Source of the DNA: Psychroflexus salis
GTDB lineage: Bacteria > Bacteroidota > Bacteroidia > Flavobacteriales > Flavobacteriaceae
Length of the DNA stretch: 63,142 bases
Assembly (NCBI RefSeq): GCF_014640175.1
Contig: NZ_BMGL01000015.1
Coordinates: 1 to 63,142 of the forward strand
Direction: 5' to 3'
Part shown: positions 35,504-44,108 of the stretch, piece by piece
Position numbering within the stretch: the stretch's first letter is position 1
How the letters are laid out: each line of letters begins with the position of its first letter
Made by a program: the position numbers and the translations under genes
The notes under the pieces: generated by a model
The model's database searches: none
The model's input: the letters and a program-made list of their open reading frames with translations, nothing else
Told to the model about the DNA's origin: nothing

Positions 35504-37372
35504 ATGAATATCAAATTAAATTATAAATTAATAGTTTGTTTTCTTTTTATAACAAACATTCAAGCCCAAGGGCTTCGAGTAGAACCACCCAATTGGTGGG
35601 TTGGAATGGAACTCAACGAAATACAATTAATGGTGTACGCTGAAAATATTTCAAGCTATCAACCTGAAATAAAGTACAAAGGGGTAAAAATCAATACAAT
35701 TCATAAAGCCGACAGTCCCAACTATTTATTTATCGATTTGCAAATTTCAAATGCAGTAAAAGCAGGAAAATTCAAGATCAATTTTAAAAAGAAAGGAACC
35801 AAAAATCTGCGTTTTGAGTATGAGATCAAGTCGAGAGAAAAACCAGCTAGAGAAATCCAAGGATTTAATAGCAGCGATGCCATTTATCTAATCACACCCG
35901 ATCGATTTGCGAATGCTAATCCTAAAAATGATGTGATAGAAAGCTTATTGGAAACAAAAATTGATAGAAATGACGATTATGCTCGACATGGCGGCGATAT
36001 TGAAGGAATTACCCAACATTTGGATTATATTCAGGATATGGGTTTTACTGCCGTTTGGCCGAGTCCGTTGTTAGAAAATAATATGAAAAGTGCTTCATAT
36101 CATGGTTATGCCATTACTGATTTCTATAAAGTAGATCCTAGATTTGGTACACTTTCCGAATACAAGAATTTAGCTAAAAAGCTTCAACAAAAAAACATGA
36201 GGCTCATCATGGATATGGTTGCCAACCACTGCGGAAGTGAACATTGGTGGATGAAAGATTTACCGTTTTCAAATTGGTTGAATTATCAAGAAGAATTTGA
36301 AGCTGGCGAAAAAATGCCCACTTCTAACCACCGAAGAACCACCAATCAAGACCGCTATGCTTCTAAATACGATGCTGCTGAAATGCAAAAAGGGTGGTTT
36401 GTGCAAACCATGCCCGATTTAAATCAGCAAAATCCATTTATGGCAACTTATATAATACAAAATTCCATTTGGTGGATAGAAACTTTACACTTGGGTGGTA
36501 TTCGTCAAGATACCTATCCGTATCCCGATAAACATTTTATGGCGGATTGGGCGAAAGCCATTATGACGGAATATCCTAATTTTAGCATTGTTGGTGAAGA
36601 GTGGAGTTATAATCCGTTATTAGTTGCTTATTGGCAGGATGGACATCAAAATTACGATGGATATCGCTCGTATTTAAAATCGACTATGGATTTTCCGATG
36701 CAGCAAAATATTGTTGATGCCTTAAATGAAGACGAATCCTGGGACAATGGATTGGTTAAAATATACGAAGGTTTAGCAAACGATTTTGCCTACAATTCTC
36801 CTAAAGATATTATGATTTTTGCTGATAATCACGATAAAAGCAGAATCTACACACAATTGAATGAAGATGTAGAAAAAACCAAAATGGCTATGGGCTTGTT
36901 GCTAACTTTACCACGCATTCCACAAGTATATTATGGAACAGAAATTTTGATGAACGATACAGAAAAACCTGGCGATCATGGCTTAATAAGAACCGATTTT
37001 CCTGGTGGTTGGCTTGGAGATGAAGTTGATGTTTTTAAGAATGAAGCTTTAACTGAAACGCAAATGGATTTTAAAGATTTTTTGAAAACTATACTCAATT
37101 ACCGTAAAAATTCAACAGCAATTCACGATGGAAAAACTATTCATTTTGCTCCTTTTGAAGGTTTATACGTTTTGTTTAGACAACATGAAAATGAAACCTT
37201 AATGCTGGTTTTAAACAAAAATGAAACTTCAAAAACAGTAGATTTAAATCGATTTAAGGAATTGGATTTAAATGGAAAAGAATTTATTAACTTACATACC
37301 GATAATTCTTTTATTTGGAGTGAAGAACTGCAACTCAAACATGGAATTTCAATATTTACCACCAAAAAATAA
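35504..37372 (+). CDS. GH13 neopullulanase/cyclomaltodextrinase-like enzyme (SusA-like)
   Basis: This 622-residue enzyme starts at MNIKLNYKLI, giving a signal peptide cleaved after NIQAQ; the in-frame ATG at 35444 would add a non-signal extension. An N-terminal cyclomaltodextrinase domain (WWVGMELNEIQLMVY) precedes the GH13 barrel. Catalytic residues: Asp in GGIRQDTYPY (about 336), Glu in IVGEEW (about 364), Asp in FADNHDKSR (about 443). Conserved DMVANHCG is also present. It should cleave maltodextrins in the periplasm, as SusA does. Confidence 0.92.
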   Translation: MNIKLNYKLIVCFLFITNIQAQGLRVEPPNWWVGMELNEIQLMVYAENISSYQPEIKYKGVKINTIHKADSPNYLFIDLQISNAVKAGKFKINFKKKGTKNLRFEYEIKSREKPAREIQGFNSSDAIYLITPDRFANANPKNDVIESLLETKIDRNDDYARHGGDIEGITQHLDYIQDMGFTAVWPSPLLENNMKSASYHGYAITDFYKVDPRFGTLSEYKNLAKKLQQKNMRLIMDMVANHCGSEHWWMKDLPFSNWLNYQEEFEAGEKMPTSNHRRTTNQDRYASKYDAAEMQKGWFVQTMPDLNQQNPFMATYIIQNSIWWIETLHLGGIRQDTYPYPDKHFMADWAKAIMTEYPNFSIVGEEWSYNPLLVAYWQDGHQNYDGYRSYLKSTMDFPMQQNIVDALNEDESWDNGLVKIYEGLANDFAYNSPKDIMIFADNHDKSRIYTQLNEDVEKTKMAMGLLLTLPRIPQVYYGTEILMNDTEKPGDHGLIRTDFPGGWLGDEVDVFKNEALTETQMDFKDFLKTILNYRKNSTAIHDGKTIHFAPFEGLYVLFRQHENETLMLVLNKNETSKTVDLNRFKELDLNGKEFINLHTDNSFIWSEELQLKHGISIFTTKK

Positions 37373-37376
37373 GCTT

Positions 37377-38396
37377 ATGAAAGTCGTTTATTTATGCTGC
37401 TTTTCGTTATTAATGCTGGTATCCTGGAAAGATAAAAAAGCTTCAACTGAAACAGGAACTGAATATGCAACTGTAGTTCAAAGTGAATTTAAAGAAGTTA
37501 AAAATGCGGTTGTTTCTTCAGGAAAATTATTTCGAATAGAAAACTTTGAATCAGATTTTGTAAGCCGAAGAAATATAGACGTTTGGTTGCCCGAAAATTA
37601 TTCAGATACGATTGCTTACGCCACATTATACATGCACGACGGACAAATGTTATTCGACTCTACAACTACTTGGAACAAACAAGAATGGAAAGTAGATGAA
37701 ACGATTTCTCGTTTAATGAAGGAAGGTAAAATTAAACCTACCATTGTTGTTGGTATATGGAGTGTAACCGAAGACCGACACACCGATTATTTTCCGCAAA
37801 AACCCTGGGAAAAGCTTTCAGATTCTACTCGCCAGGCTGTTATAAAAGAAAATCAAGAAAAAAGTGAATCATTATTTAGAAAAGAAGTTAATTCTGATTC
37901 ATACGTAGCCTTTGTTACTACAGAAGTTTTGCCTTTAGTACAAAAGAATTTTAATGTGAGTCAAAATATGAAAGATAGGGCTGTTGCGGGCTCTAGTATG
38001 GGCGGATTAATTTCTTGGTACATTATTTTAGAAAAACCAAATTTGTTTAGCACGGCGATTTGTATGTCTACGCATTGGCCGGGTGCAAAGCCTATAAAAA
38101 ACAATCCTATTCCTGAAGCATTTTTTAGTTATATAGAAGAAAAACTGCCTACCGCACCCAATAACCACAAATTTTATTTCGATTTTGGAACGGAAACCTT
38201 AGACGAATTGTATCCGCCTTTTGAAGATAAAGTTAATAAAGTATTTGCTTCAAAAAACTATAAAAAAAGTTCATTTAGAAACCTAAAATTTAATGGTACA
38301 GACCACAGCGAACAATCTTGGAATCAACGATTACACGTACCATTAGAATTTGCTTTATACCCTGAAATGATATGCGATTTATCTATATTAGATTAG
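37377..38396 (+). CDS. Alpha/beta hydrolase-fold esterase of the PUL
   Basis: The 339-residue protein belongs to the esterase D/Fes-like alpha/beta hydrolases. It has YMHDGQMLFD, the nucleophile elbow AGSSMGGLIS with its Ser, and a final DHSEQSW histidine segment. Genes of this type are frequent in starch PULs of Flavobacteriia; the substrate is unknown. The N-terminus MKVVYLCCFSLLMLVSWKDKK looks like a lipoprotein signal whose Cys is Trp (codon TGG at 37425). The start is four bases after the GH13 stop; an earlier ATG lies inside that gene. It overlaps the GH31 start by 25 bases. Confidence 0.85.
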   Translation: MKVVYLCCFSLLMLVSWKDKKASTETGTEYATVVQSEFKEVKNAVVSSGKLFRIENFESDFVSRRNIDVWLPENYSDTIAYATLYMHDGQMLFDSTTTWNKQEWKVDETISRLMKEGKIKPTIVVGIWSVTEDRHTDYFPQKPWEKLSDSTRQAVIKENQEKSESLFRKEVNSDSYVAFVTTEVLPLVQKNFNVSQNMKDRAVAGSSMGGLISWYIILEKPNLFSTAICMSTHWPGAKPIKNNPIPEAFFSYIEEKLPTAPNNHKFYFDFGTETLDELYPPFEDKVNKVFASKNYKKSSFRNLKFNGTDHSEQSWNQRLHVPLEFALYPEMICDLSILD

Positions 38397-40759
38397 TATT
38401 TGTTCTTGTTTTAGTAAGCTCATCCTTCATTAAAGTTAAGGCACAAAATGTTGAATATAAAGCATTTGAACAAAAAAATGCACAAACTGTTTTAGTTGAA
38501 ACATCCGATGGATTTTATCAATTCGAATTCTTAAATAGCGCAAGCTTGCAAGTTAGTTTTCTAGCAGAAGCTTCTGCGAATATAGAAAGTTCGCATGCTG
38601 TTGAAGTTTCTAAATCAAATATTTCAATCGATCCAAAAGTAACTGCAAATAATCTTGAATTTTCTACTTATGGAATTGGCGTTAAGGTGCAGAAACAACC
38701 TTTCGAAATCCGATATTTATATAAAGGAGAAGAATTACTAAAACATAAAAATGGATTTTCAACAGATGAAGTTAAAGTAGACTTTAAAGTAGATGAAAAT
38801 GAAATTTTAATGGGCGGTGGAGCTCGTGCTTTAGGAATGAATCGACGTGGGCACAAACTTCCACTATACAACCGTGCACACTATGGTTATGAAACCCGTT
38901 CCGAACAAATGAATTTTTCCTTACCCATAGTTTTTTCATCTAAAAAGTACTTGCTTCATTTTGATAATCCCACAACAGGAAGCTTAGATTTAGATTCGCA
39001 ATTTAACAATACACTTGTTTATGAAGCTTCTTCTGGAGCCAAGCGTTTTCAGCTAATTGCAGCTGATGATTGGGAAACAATTCTTGAAAATTACACTGAT
39101 TTAACAGGAAAACAAGCTTTGCCAGCCCGTTGGACTTTAGGAAATTTTGCTAGTCGATTTGGCTATCATTCACAAGAAGAAACAGAAATGACGGTAGCTA
39201 AATTTAAGGAAGAGCAAATTCCTTTAGATGCGGTAATTTTAGATTTGTATTGGTTTGGAAACGAAGTAATGGGTACCATGGGGAATTTAAAATTTGAAAA
39301 AGATTCTTTTCCCAATCCCGAACGCATGATGAAGCGTTTTAAAGATAAAGGTATAAAAACAGTTTTAATTACTGAACCGTTTATGTTAACCAGTTCAAAT
39401 CGGTGGGATGAGTCTGTACAAGCCGATGTTTTAGTAAAAGATTCCACAGGAAATGCAGCTACTTACGATTTCTTTTTTGGAAATACAGCACTTATTGATG
39501 TATTTAATCCGATAGCAAAAAATTGGTTTTGGAATATTTATAAAGGATTAAAGAAGCAAGGCGCGACTGGTTGGTGGGGCGACTTAGGCGAACCGGAAGT
39601 ACATCCAGAACATTTACTGCATTATGGAAACCAAAAAGCCTACGAAGTCCATAATATTTATGGAACAGAATGGGCAAAATTAATTTTTGAAAATTACCAA
39701 AATGAATTTCCGAAAGAACGGCCTTTTATTTTGATGCGAGCAGGCTACTCAGGTGCACAAAAATACGGAATGATGCCTTGGTCTGGAGATGTAAACCGAT
39801 CCTGGGGCGGATTGCAATCCCAGCCTGAAATTTCGTTGCAAATGGGTATGCAAGGTTTAGCTTATATGCATTCAGATTTAGGAGGTTTTGCTGGCGATTT
39901 GTTGGATGATGAATTATATGTACGTTGGTTACAATATGGCGTTTTTCAACCCATTTACCGTCCACACGCACAAGAAGATGTAGCGGCTGAGCCTGTTTTT
40001 AGAAGTAAGGATGCTAAAAACTTAGCTAAGAAGGCTATTGAGTTGCGTTATCAATTACTGCCTTATAATTATCACTTAGCATTTCAAAATTCAACCAAAG
40101 CTTTACCGCTTATGCGACCTTTGTTTATGGAAGAACCTAATAATTTTCTGTTGTATGGCATTAGTAAAACCTATTTGTGGGGAAATGATTTTTTAATTTC
40201 TCCTATTTTAGAAGCTAAGCAAACGCTAAAAAAGGTTTATTTTCCTTCAACAAACAATTGGTTTGATTTTTATACCCACGAAAAATATGAAGGCGGTCAA
40301 TTTGCTTATGTACAAACCCAAAAGGAATCCATTCCCACATATGTTCGTGGTGGTGCATTTATTCCTTTAGCTGAAATTCATCAAACTACCGAAGATTATC
40401 AATTCAACAATATTACCTTTAAGTATTATTTTGATGAAAAGGTTGAAGCTTCACAACGGAGTTTTTATAATGATGATGGAAAAACTGCCAAGTCTTTTGA
40501 AGATGATGCATACGAAATGCTTCATTTTAAGATTGAACATTTTAACGAAATAAGTGAGCTTCAAATTGAACATCAAGTTGAAAAAAATTATACAACCGAT
40601 TTAGATGAAATTCATTTGGAATTTATCAATTGGAAAAAAAGACCGATTTCTGTTCAAGTCAATGGAAAAACTATTTCATTTGAATATGAAAATCATACAC
40701 TATTCCTTAAAAAAATTTCCATTAGCGAAGAAAAAACACAAGTATTAATTAGACATTAA
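38372..40759 (+). CDS. GH31 alpha-glucosidase, periplasmic
   Basis: The 795-residue enzyme has a signal peptide ending near KVKAQN, an N-terminal beta-sandwich, the GH31 barrel and C-terminal beta domains. The nucleophile Asp is in GWWGDLGEPE (about 404) and the likely acid/base Asp in WSGDVNRSWGG (about 473). SusB of Bacteroides is GH97, so here GH31 supplies the exo-acting alpha-glucosidase role, releasing glucose from maltodextrins. It overlaps the esterase gene by 25 bases and precedes GH13 by 12 bases, so all are one operon. Confidence 0.93.
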   Translation: MRFIYIRLVFVLVLVSSSFIKVKAQNVEYKAFEQKNAQTVLVETSDGFYQFEFLNSASLQVSFLAEASANIESSHAVEVSKSNISIDPKVTANNLEFSTYGIGVKVQKQPFEIRYLYKGEELLKHKNGFSTDEVKVDFKVDENEILMGGGARALGMNRRGHKLPLYNRAHYGYETRSEQMNFSLPIVFSSKKYLLHFDNPTTGSLDLDSQFNNTLVYEASSGAKRFQLIAADDWETILENYTDLTGKQALPARWTLGNFASRFGYHSQEETEMTVAKFKEEQIPLDAVILDLYWFGNEVMGTMGNLKFEKDSFPNPERMMKRFKDKGIKTVLITEPFMLTSSNRWDESVQADVLVKDSTGNAATYDFFFGNTALIDVFNPIAKNWFWNIYKGLKKQGATGWWGDLGEPEVHPEHLLHYGNQKAYEVHNIYGTEWAKLIFENYQNEFPKERPFILMRAGYSGAQKYGMMPWSGDVNRSWGGLQSQPEISLQMGMQGLAYMHSDLGGFAGDLLDDELYVRWLQYGVFQPIYRPHAQEDVAAEPVFRSKDAKNLAKKAIELRYQLLPYNYHLAFQNSTKALPLMRPLFMEEPNNFLLYGISKTYLWGNDFLISPILEAKQTLKKVYFPSTNNWFDFYTHEKYEGGQFAYVQTQKESIPTYVRGGAFIPLAEIHQTTEDYQFNNITFKYYFDEKVEASQRSFYNDDGKTAKSFEDDAYEMLHFKIEHFNEISELQIEHQVEKNYTTDLDEIHLEFINWKKRPISVQVNGKTISFEYENHTLFLKKISISEEKTQVLIRH

Positions 40760-40771
40760 ATATAGAAAATT

Positions 40772-42214
40772 ATGAGAAAATTAGTGAGTTCAGCAATTTG
40801 TATGATGCTACTGGCATCTTGTGCAAATGAGAAAAAAGAAGAAGCCCGAAAACCACTTAAAAATCAAGATCAGCCTAAAGAATTAATAGTAACTAATGAA
40901 GCTTTAGAATCGGCGCTAATTTACGAAGCAAATATTCGCCAATATTCACCTGAAGGTACTTTTGAAGCTTTTACCAAGGACATTCCGCAGCTGAAAGAAT
41001 TAGGTGTAAAAGTAATTTGGTTGATGCCGATTTATCCCATTTCGATGACCAACCGAAAAGCAACACCAGAGCTTTCTGTAGAAGATATTGAAGACGAAGA
41101 AGAAAAGAAAAAATATTTAGGAAGTTATTACGCTATTTCAGATTATACTGCGGTAAACCCAGAATTTGGTAGTATGCAAGATTTAGAGAAATTAGTAGAA
41201 ACCGCGCATGAAAACGATATGTATGTAATTTTAGATTGGGTAGCCAACCACACGGGGTGGGATCATCATTGGATTGATGAACATCCTGAATATTACGTAA
41301 AAAATGCAGCTGGAGAAATTACCGACCCGATGAACAAAGAAACAGGTGAAACTTGGGGTTGGACCGATACAGCGCACTTGGAGTACGATAATCCAGATTT
41401 GCATGAAGCCATGAAAAACGAGATGAAATTTTGGGTAGAAGAAAAAAACATCGACGGTTTTCGATGCGATGTAGCTGGCGAAGTACCTACTGTCTTTTGG
41501 GAAAATACAGTTAAGGAATTAAAGCAAATTAAACCTGTTTTTATGTTGGCTGAAAGTGAGAAAAAAGATTTGTTTCATGAAGCATTCGATATGGGTTACA
41601 ATTGGGAAGGACATCATTTAAAAAATGAACTAGCGCAAGGTAAAAAAACAGTAAAAGCCTGGGATGAATACATGGTAAAAATAGATTCTACTTACCAAAA
41701 AGACGACTACTTAATGAATTTTGTTACTAACCACGACGAAAATTCTTGGAACGGTACCATTGAAGAACGCATGGGCGATGCAGCCGAATTAATGACTGCA
41801 TTTTCGTACACCATTCCTGGGATGCCGTTAATTTATAGTGGTCAAGAATACGATATGAGTCACCGATTAAAGTTTTTTGAAAAAGACAGCATTCCTAAAG
41901 AGAAAGGAGAAATGTGGCCATTACTAGAAAAATTAGGTCAGTTAAAATCTTCAAATCCAGCTTTAAATGGAGCAAAAAAAGCAGCAGACTACATACGAAT
42001 AGCTACAACTGAAGATGAGAAAATATTGGCTTTTAAACGATTAAAAGAAGACAAAGAAATTATTTTTATCGCAAATATGTCGGACACAGAAGTTGAGTTT
42101 AATGTAGAATTAGAAGGAGATTTTACAGACTACATGAGTGGTGAAGCCGATTCTTTTAATAAAGATAATACTATTATTTACCCAGCTTGGGGGTACCAAA
42201 TTTTAGTGAAATAA
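40772..42214 (+). CDS. GH13 alpha-amylase family lipoprotein (SusG-like)
   Basis: The 480-residue protein has a lipoprotein signal (MMLLASCANEKK) followed by an acidic/lysine-rich linker and a compact GH13 barrel. Motifs: VIWLMPIYPIS, ILDWVANHTGWDHHW, nucleophile Asp in GFRCDVAGEVP (about 232), Glu in MLAESEKKD (about 261) and Asp in VTNHDENSW (about 322). It acts on alpha-1,4 glucans at the outer membrane or in the periplasm. It is the last gene of the plus-strand PUL operon, and a strong terminator follows. Confidence 0.93.
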   Translation: MRKLVSSAICMMLLASCANEKKEEARKPLKNQDQPKELIVTNEALESALIYEANIRQYSPEGTFEAFTKDIPQLKELGVKVIWLMPIYPISMTNRKATPELSVEDIEDEEEKKKYLGSYYAISDYTAVNPEFGSMQDLEKLVETAHENDMYVILDWVANHTGWDHHWIDEHPEYYVKNAAGEITDPMNKETGETWGWTDTAHLEYDNPDLHEAMKNEMKFWVEEKNIDGFRCDVAGEVPTVFWENTVKELKQIKPVFMLAESEKKDLFHEAFDMGYNWEGHHLKNELAQGKKTVKAWDEYMVKIDSTYQKDDYLMNFVTNHDENSWNGTIEERMGDAAELMTAFSYTIPGMPLIYSGQEYDMSHRLKFFEKDSIPKEKGEMWPLLEKLGQLKSSNPALNGAKKAADYIRIATTEDEKILAFKRLKEDKEIIFIANMSDTEVEFNVELEGDFTDYMSGEADSFNKDNTIIYPAWGYQILVK

Positions 42215-42242
42215 TTTAGGCACAACGAATTTAGAATAATAA

Positions 42243-42281
42243 AAAAAGCTACAAATGTTCATATTCATTTGTAGCTTTTTT
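42243..42281 (+). terminator. Terminator at the end of the plus-strand PUL operon
   Basis: A perfect 15-bp stem (42243-42257 with 42266-42280, including the A/T ends) and an eight-base loop end in a T run. It marks the 3' boundary of the polysaccharide locus and may also act on the minus strand for the short gene at 42310. Confidence 0.9.
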
Positions 42282-42309
42282 ATATACTATTTTAAGGCAA
42301 CACATAAGC

Positions 42310-42564
42310 TTACAGAAGCTGACTTTGAATAATTTTTTTCGGGATTATTCTTTTTGCACCTTGAATTAAACTTTGTATAATATAATTGAATATTGAACGA
42401 TGATTGTTTCTTTCTGTGGTGTATTCTACTACAACATATTTCTTTTCGTGTGGTAAATTATTTTCTTCAATTGCTCCTTGAAGAATAAAGCTTAATAATT
42501 TGTTTTTCTTTGCTTTATGTTCATTTACAATTTTTAAATGTAAATTTTTGTAATCTAAAATCAA
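42310..42564 (-). CDS. Small hypothetical protein, 84 residues
   Basis: I do not recognise this protein. It starts 12 bases after the AsmA-like gene on the same strand and ends before a terminator, so an operon is plausible. The sequence is basic with a Lys-rich end (QGAKRIIPKKIIQ) and has no signal peptide or clear membrane helix. No overlapping frame offers a better candidate, but coding status rests on frame length and position only. Confidence 0.45.
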   Translation of the reverse strand: MILDYKNLHLKIVNEHKAKKNKLLSFILQGAIEENNLPHEKKYVVVEYTTERNNHRSIFNYIIQSLIQGAKRIIPKKIIQSQLL

Positions 42565-42576
42565 TTGGTTGTTCGA

Positions 42577-43938
42577 TTAATATCCATTATAATTCATGGT
42601 ATAATGAATTCTATTTGCCTTTCCAGAATCGATTTCTAAATGTACTAAAGGTTCAATTATATTGTTTAGCTTACTTAATTCGATGGCTTTAGCTTCTATA
42701 GTAGCGCTAAAATTATTGCTCTGATAAGGAATATTCAATTTAAAACCAATATCGGCTTGGCCCATTAATTTGCCTTTTAGTTCAGCAAACATTTGCTCAA
42801 AATTATTTTGTTTTTCTAGCATGTTTGTAACTCCATAAACAAAACCATTCATTTTTTGAATATCAATTGTGCCATATTGATTTTTACCGGCACCTAATTC
42901 ACTGTATGCTAATGAGCTATTCAAAATGTTGATTGTATCTACTTTCATCTTAAATGGAATAAGCTTAAGCATTTCTTGAAATGTTGGTTTAATTTTGATT
43001 GGTGGCGGTGGTCTGTTTTTGTTTTTTCCTATTTGTAAATCGAATTGGTCTATGCTAACTTTTTGAGCAACAAGATCTAAATGAGAATAAAATTCGCTAG
43101 AAGTTTCAAATTGATGAATGCTGATTTCTTTTGCACCAAATTGCATTATATCCTTCTGGTATGGAATATCTTGGCTTACTTTCAACCAATCCAAAGAATT
43201 TTCAAAAGAAATACCTTTTAAACTTGCTTCCTTTTCTTTTAATTGATAATGAAAATGACTTACATGTATGTTTGAAAATTCATTCAAACTAAAATGAAGA
43301 CTATCGAAACTGATAGTTAAGTTATCCATTTCAAAAGGAATAATGTTCGAAAATTTTAAGGAGTTTGTATTAATCTTACTGGCTTTGATATTAATATTGC
43401 TTATGCTTCCTATTGTGCTGTTCGAATTAGATTCGGACAGTAAAACAGAACCATCGATAAGATTGAAATTTGTAATATCTACTCGTGTTAAGACATCACT
43501 AAACATGGATTGAATACTTCTTCGGCTTTCTTTTTGTACACGATCAGGGCTTAGGCTAATTTTAAACTTGGGTTGAATAAATGTAATGCTATTAATACTT
43601 AACCTCTTCTCAAATAAAAGCCCATATAGATTTAAGCCTTCTAAGTGCGCATTGTTTAATATGGCATTTATGCTTGTTTGATTATGTAAATCTAAGGGAA
43701 TAACTTCAACATTTTCAAGCTGAATTCCATTAAAAAAAGTACTTAAATCTAACTCTTTGTAAGTAATGTTATATGCTCGTTTAGGATCTGCATTTAGTGT
43801 AGATTGAAAATTGGTTTCTATCCACCATTCCAAGCCTTTTACACACATAAAAATCAAAACAAAACCAATTATTATACTGCTAACTATTTTTTTAAATTTT
43901 AAGAAAATAAAACTTTTATGTTGCTGCTTTAAAGACAT
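42577..43938 (-). CDS. AsmA-like membrane-anchored protein, hypothetical
   Basis: The 453-residue protein has one N-terminal membrane helix (about 15-36, IVSSIIIGFVLIFMCVKGLEWW). A long beta-rich extracytoplasmic region follows, with repeated short strands such as FNLIDGSVLLSES and ISIHQFETSSEFYSHLDLVAQ. This matches the AsmA/DUF748-like pattern of inner-membrane proteins tied to envelope lipid transport or assembly. The assignment is by overall pattern, not by clear motifs. A proline run (RPPPPIKIKP) lies near residue 305. Confidence 0.6.
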   Translation of the reverse strand: MSLKQQHKSFIFLKFKKIVSSIIIGFVLIFMCVKGLEWWIETNFQSTLNADPKRAYNITYKELDLSTFFNGIQLENVEVIPLDLHNQTSINAILNNAHLEGLNLYGLLFEKRLSINSITFIQPKFKISLSPDRVQKESRRSIQSMFSDVLTRVDITNFNLIDGSVLLSESNSNSTIGSISNINIKASKINTNSLKFSNIIPFEMDNLTISFDSLHFSLNEFSNIHVSHFHYQLKEKEASLKGISFENSLDWLKVSQDIPYQKDIMQFGAKEISIHQFETSSEFYSHLDLVAQKVSIDQFDLQIGKNKNRPPPPIKIKPTFQEMLKLIPFKMKVDTINILNSSLAYSELGAGKNQYGTIDIQKMNGFVYGVTNMLEKQNNFEQMFAELKGKLMGQADIGFKLNIPYQSNNFSATIEAKAIELSKLNNIIEPLVHLEIDSGKANRIHYTMNYNGY

Positions 43939-44050
43939 TAATTATGTATTTATACTATAAATTAAGCTTTTGCAGAGTCTCACACCTTCAGATAAATTAA
44001 ATAGCTTTGCCTAGTTTATTAATTGATTTTAAACAAATCCTGTTAAGCTA

Positions 44051-44084
44051 AAAACTCGTTAGACTTATTCATCTAACGAGTTTT
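44051..44084 (-). terminator. Terminator of carB
   Basis: A perfect 13-bp stem (44051-44063 with 44072-44084) with an eight-base loop. On the minus strand it ends in TTTTT. It lies 25 bases after the carB stop. Confidence 0.85.
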
Positions 44085-44108
44085 AATATATAAATTTTAA
44101 AGCAGCTG

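Noticed and set aside
37272-37376. Upstream ATG of the esterase gene inside the GH13 gene
   Set aside because: It overlaps the preceding enzyme by about 100 bases; the signal-like N-terminus starts at 37377.
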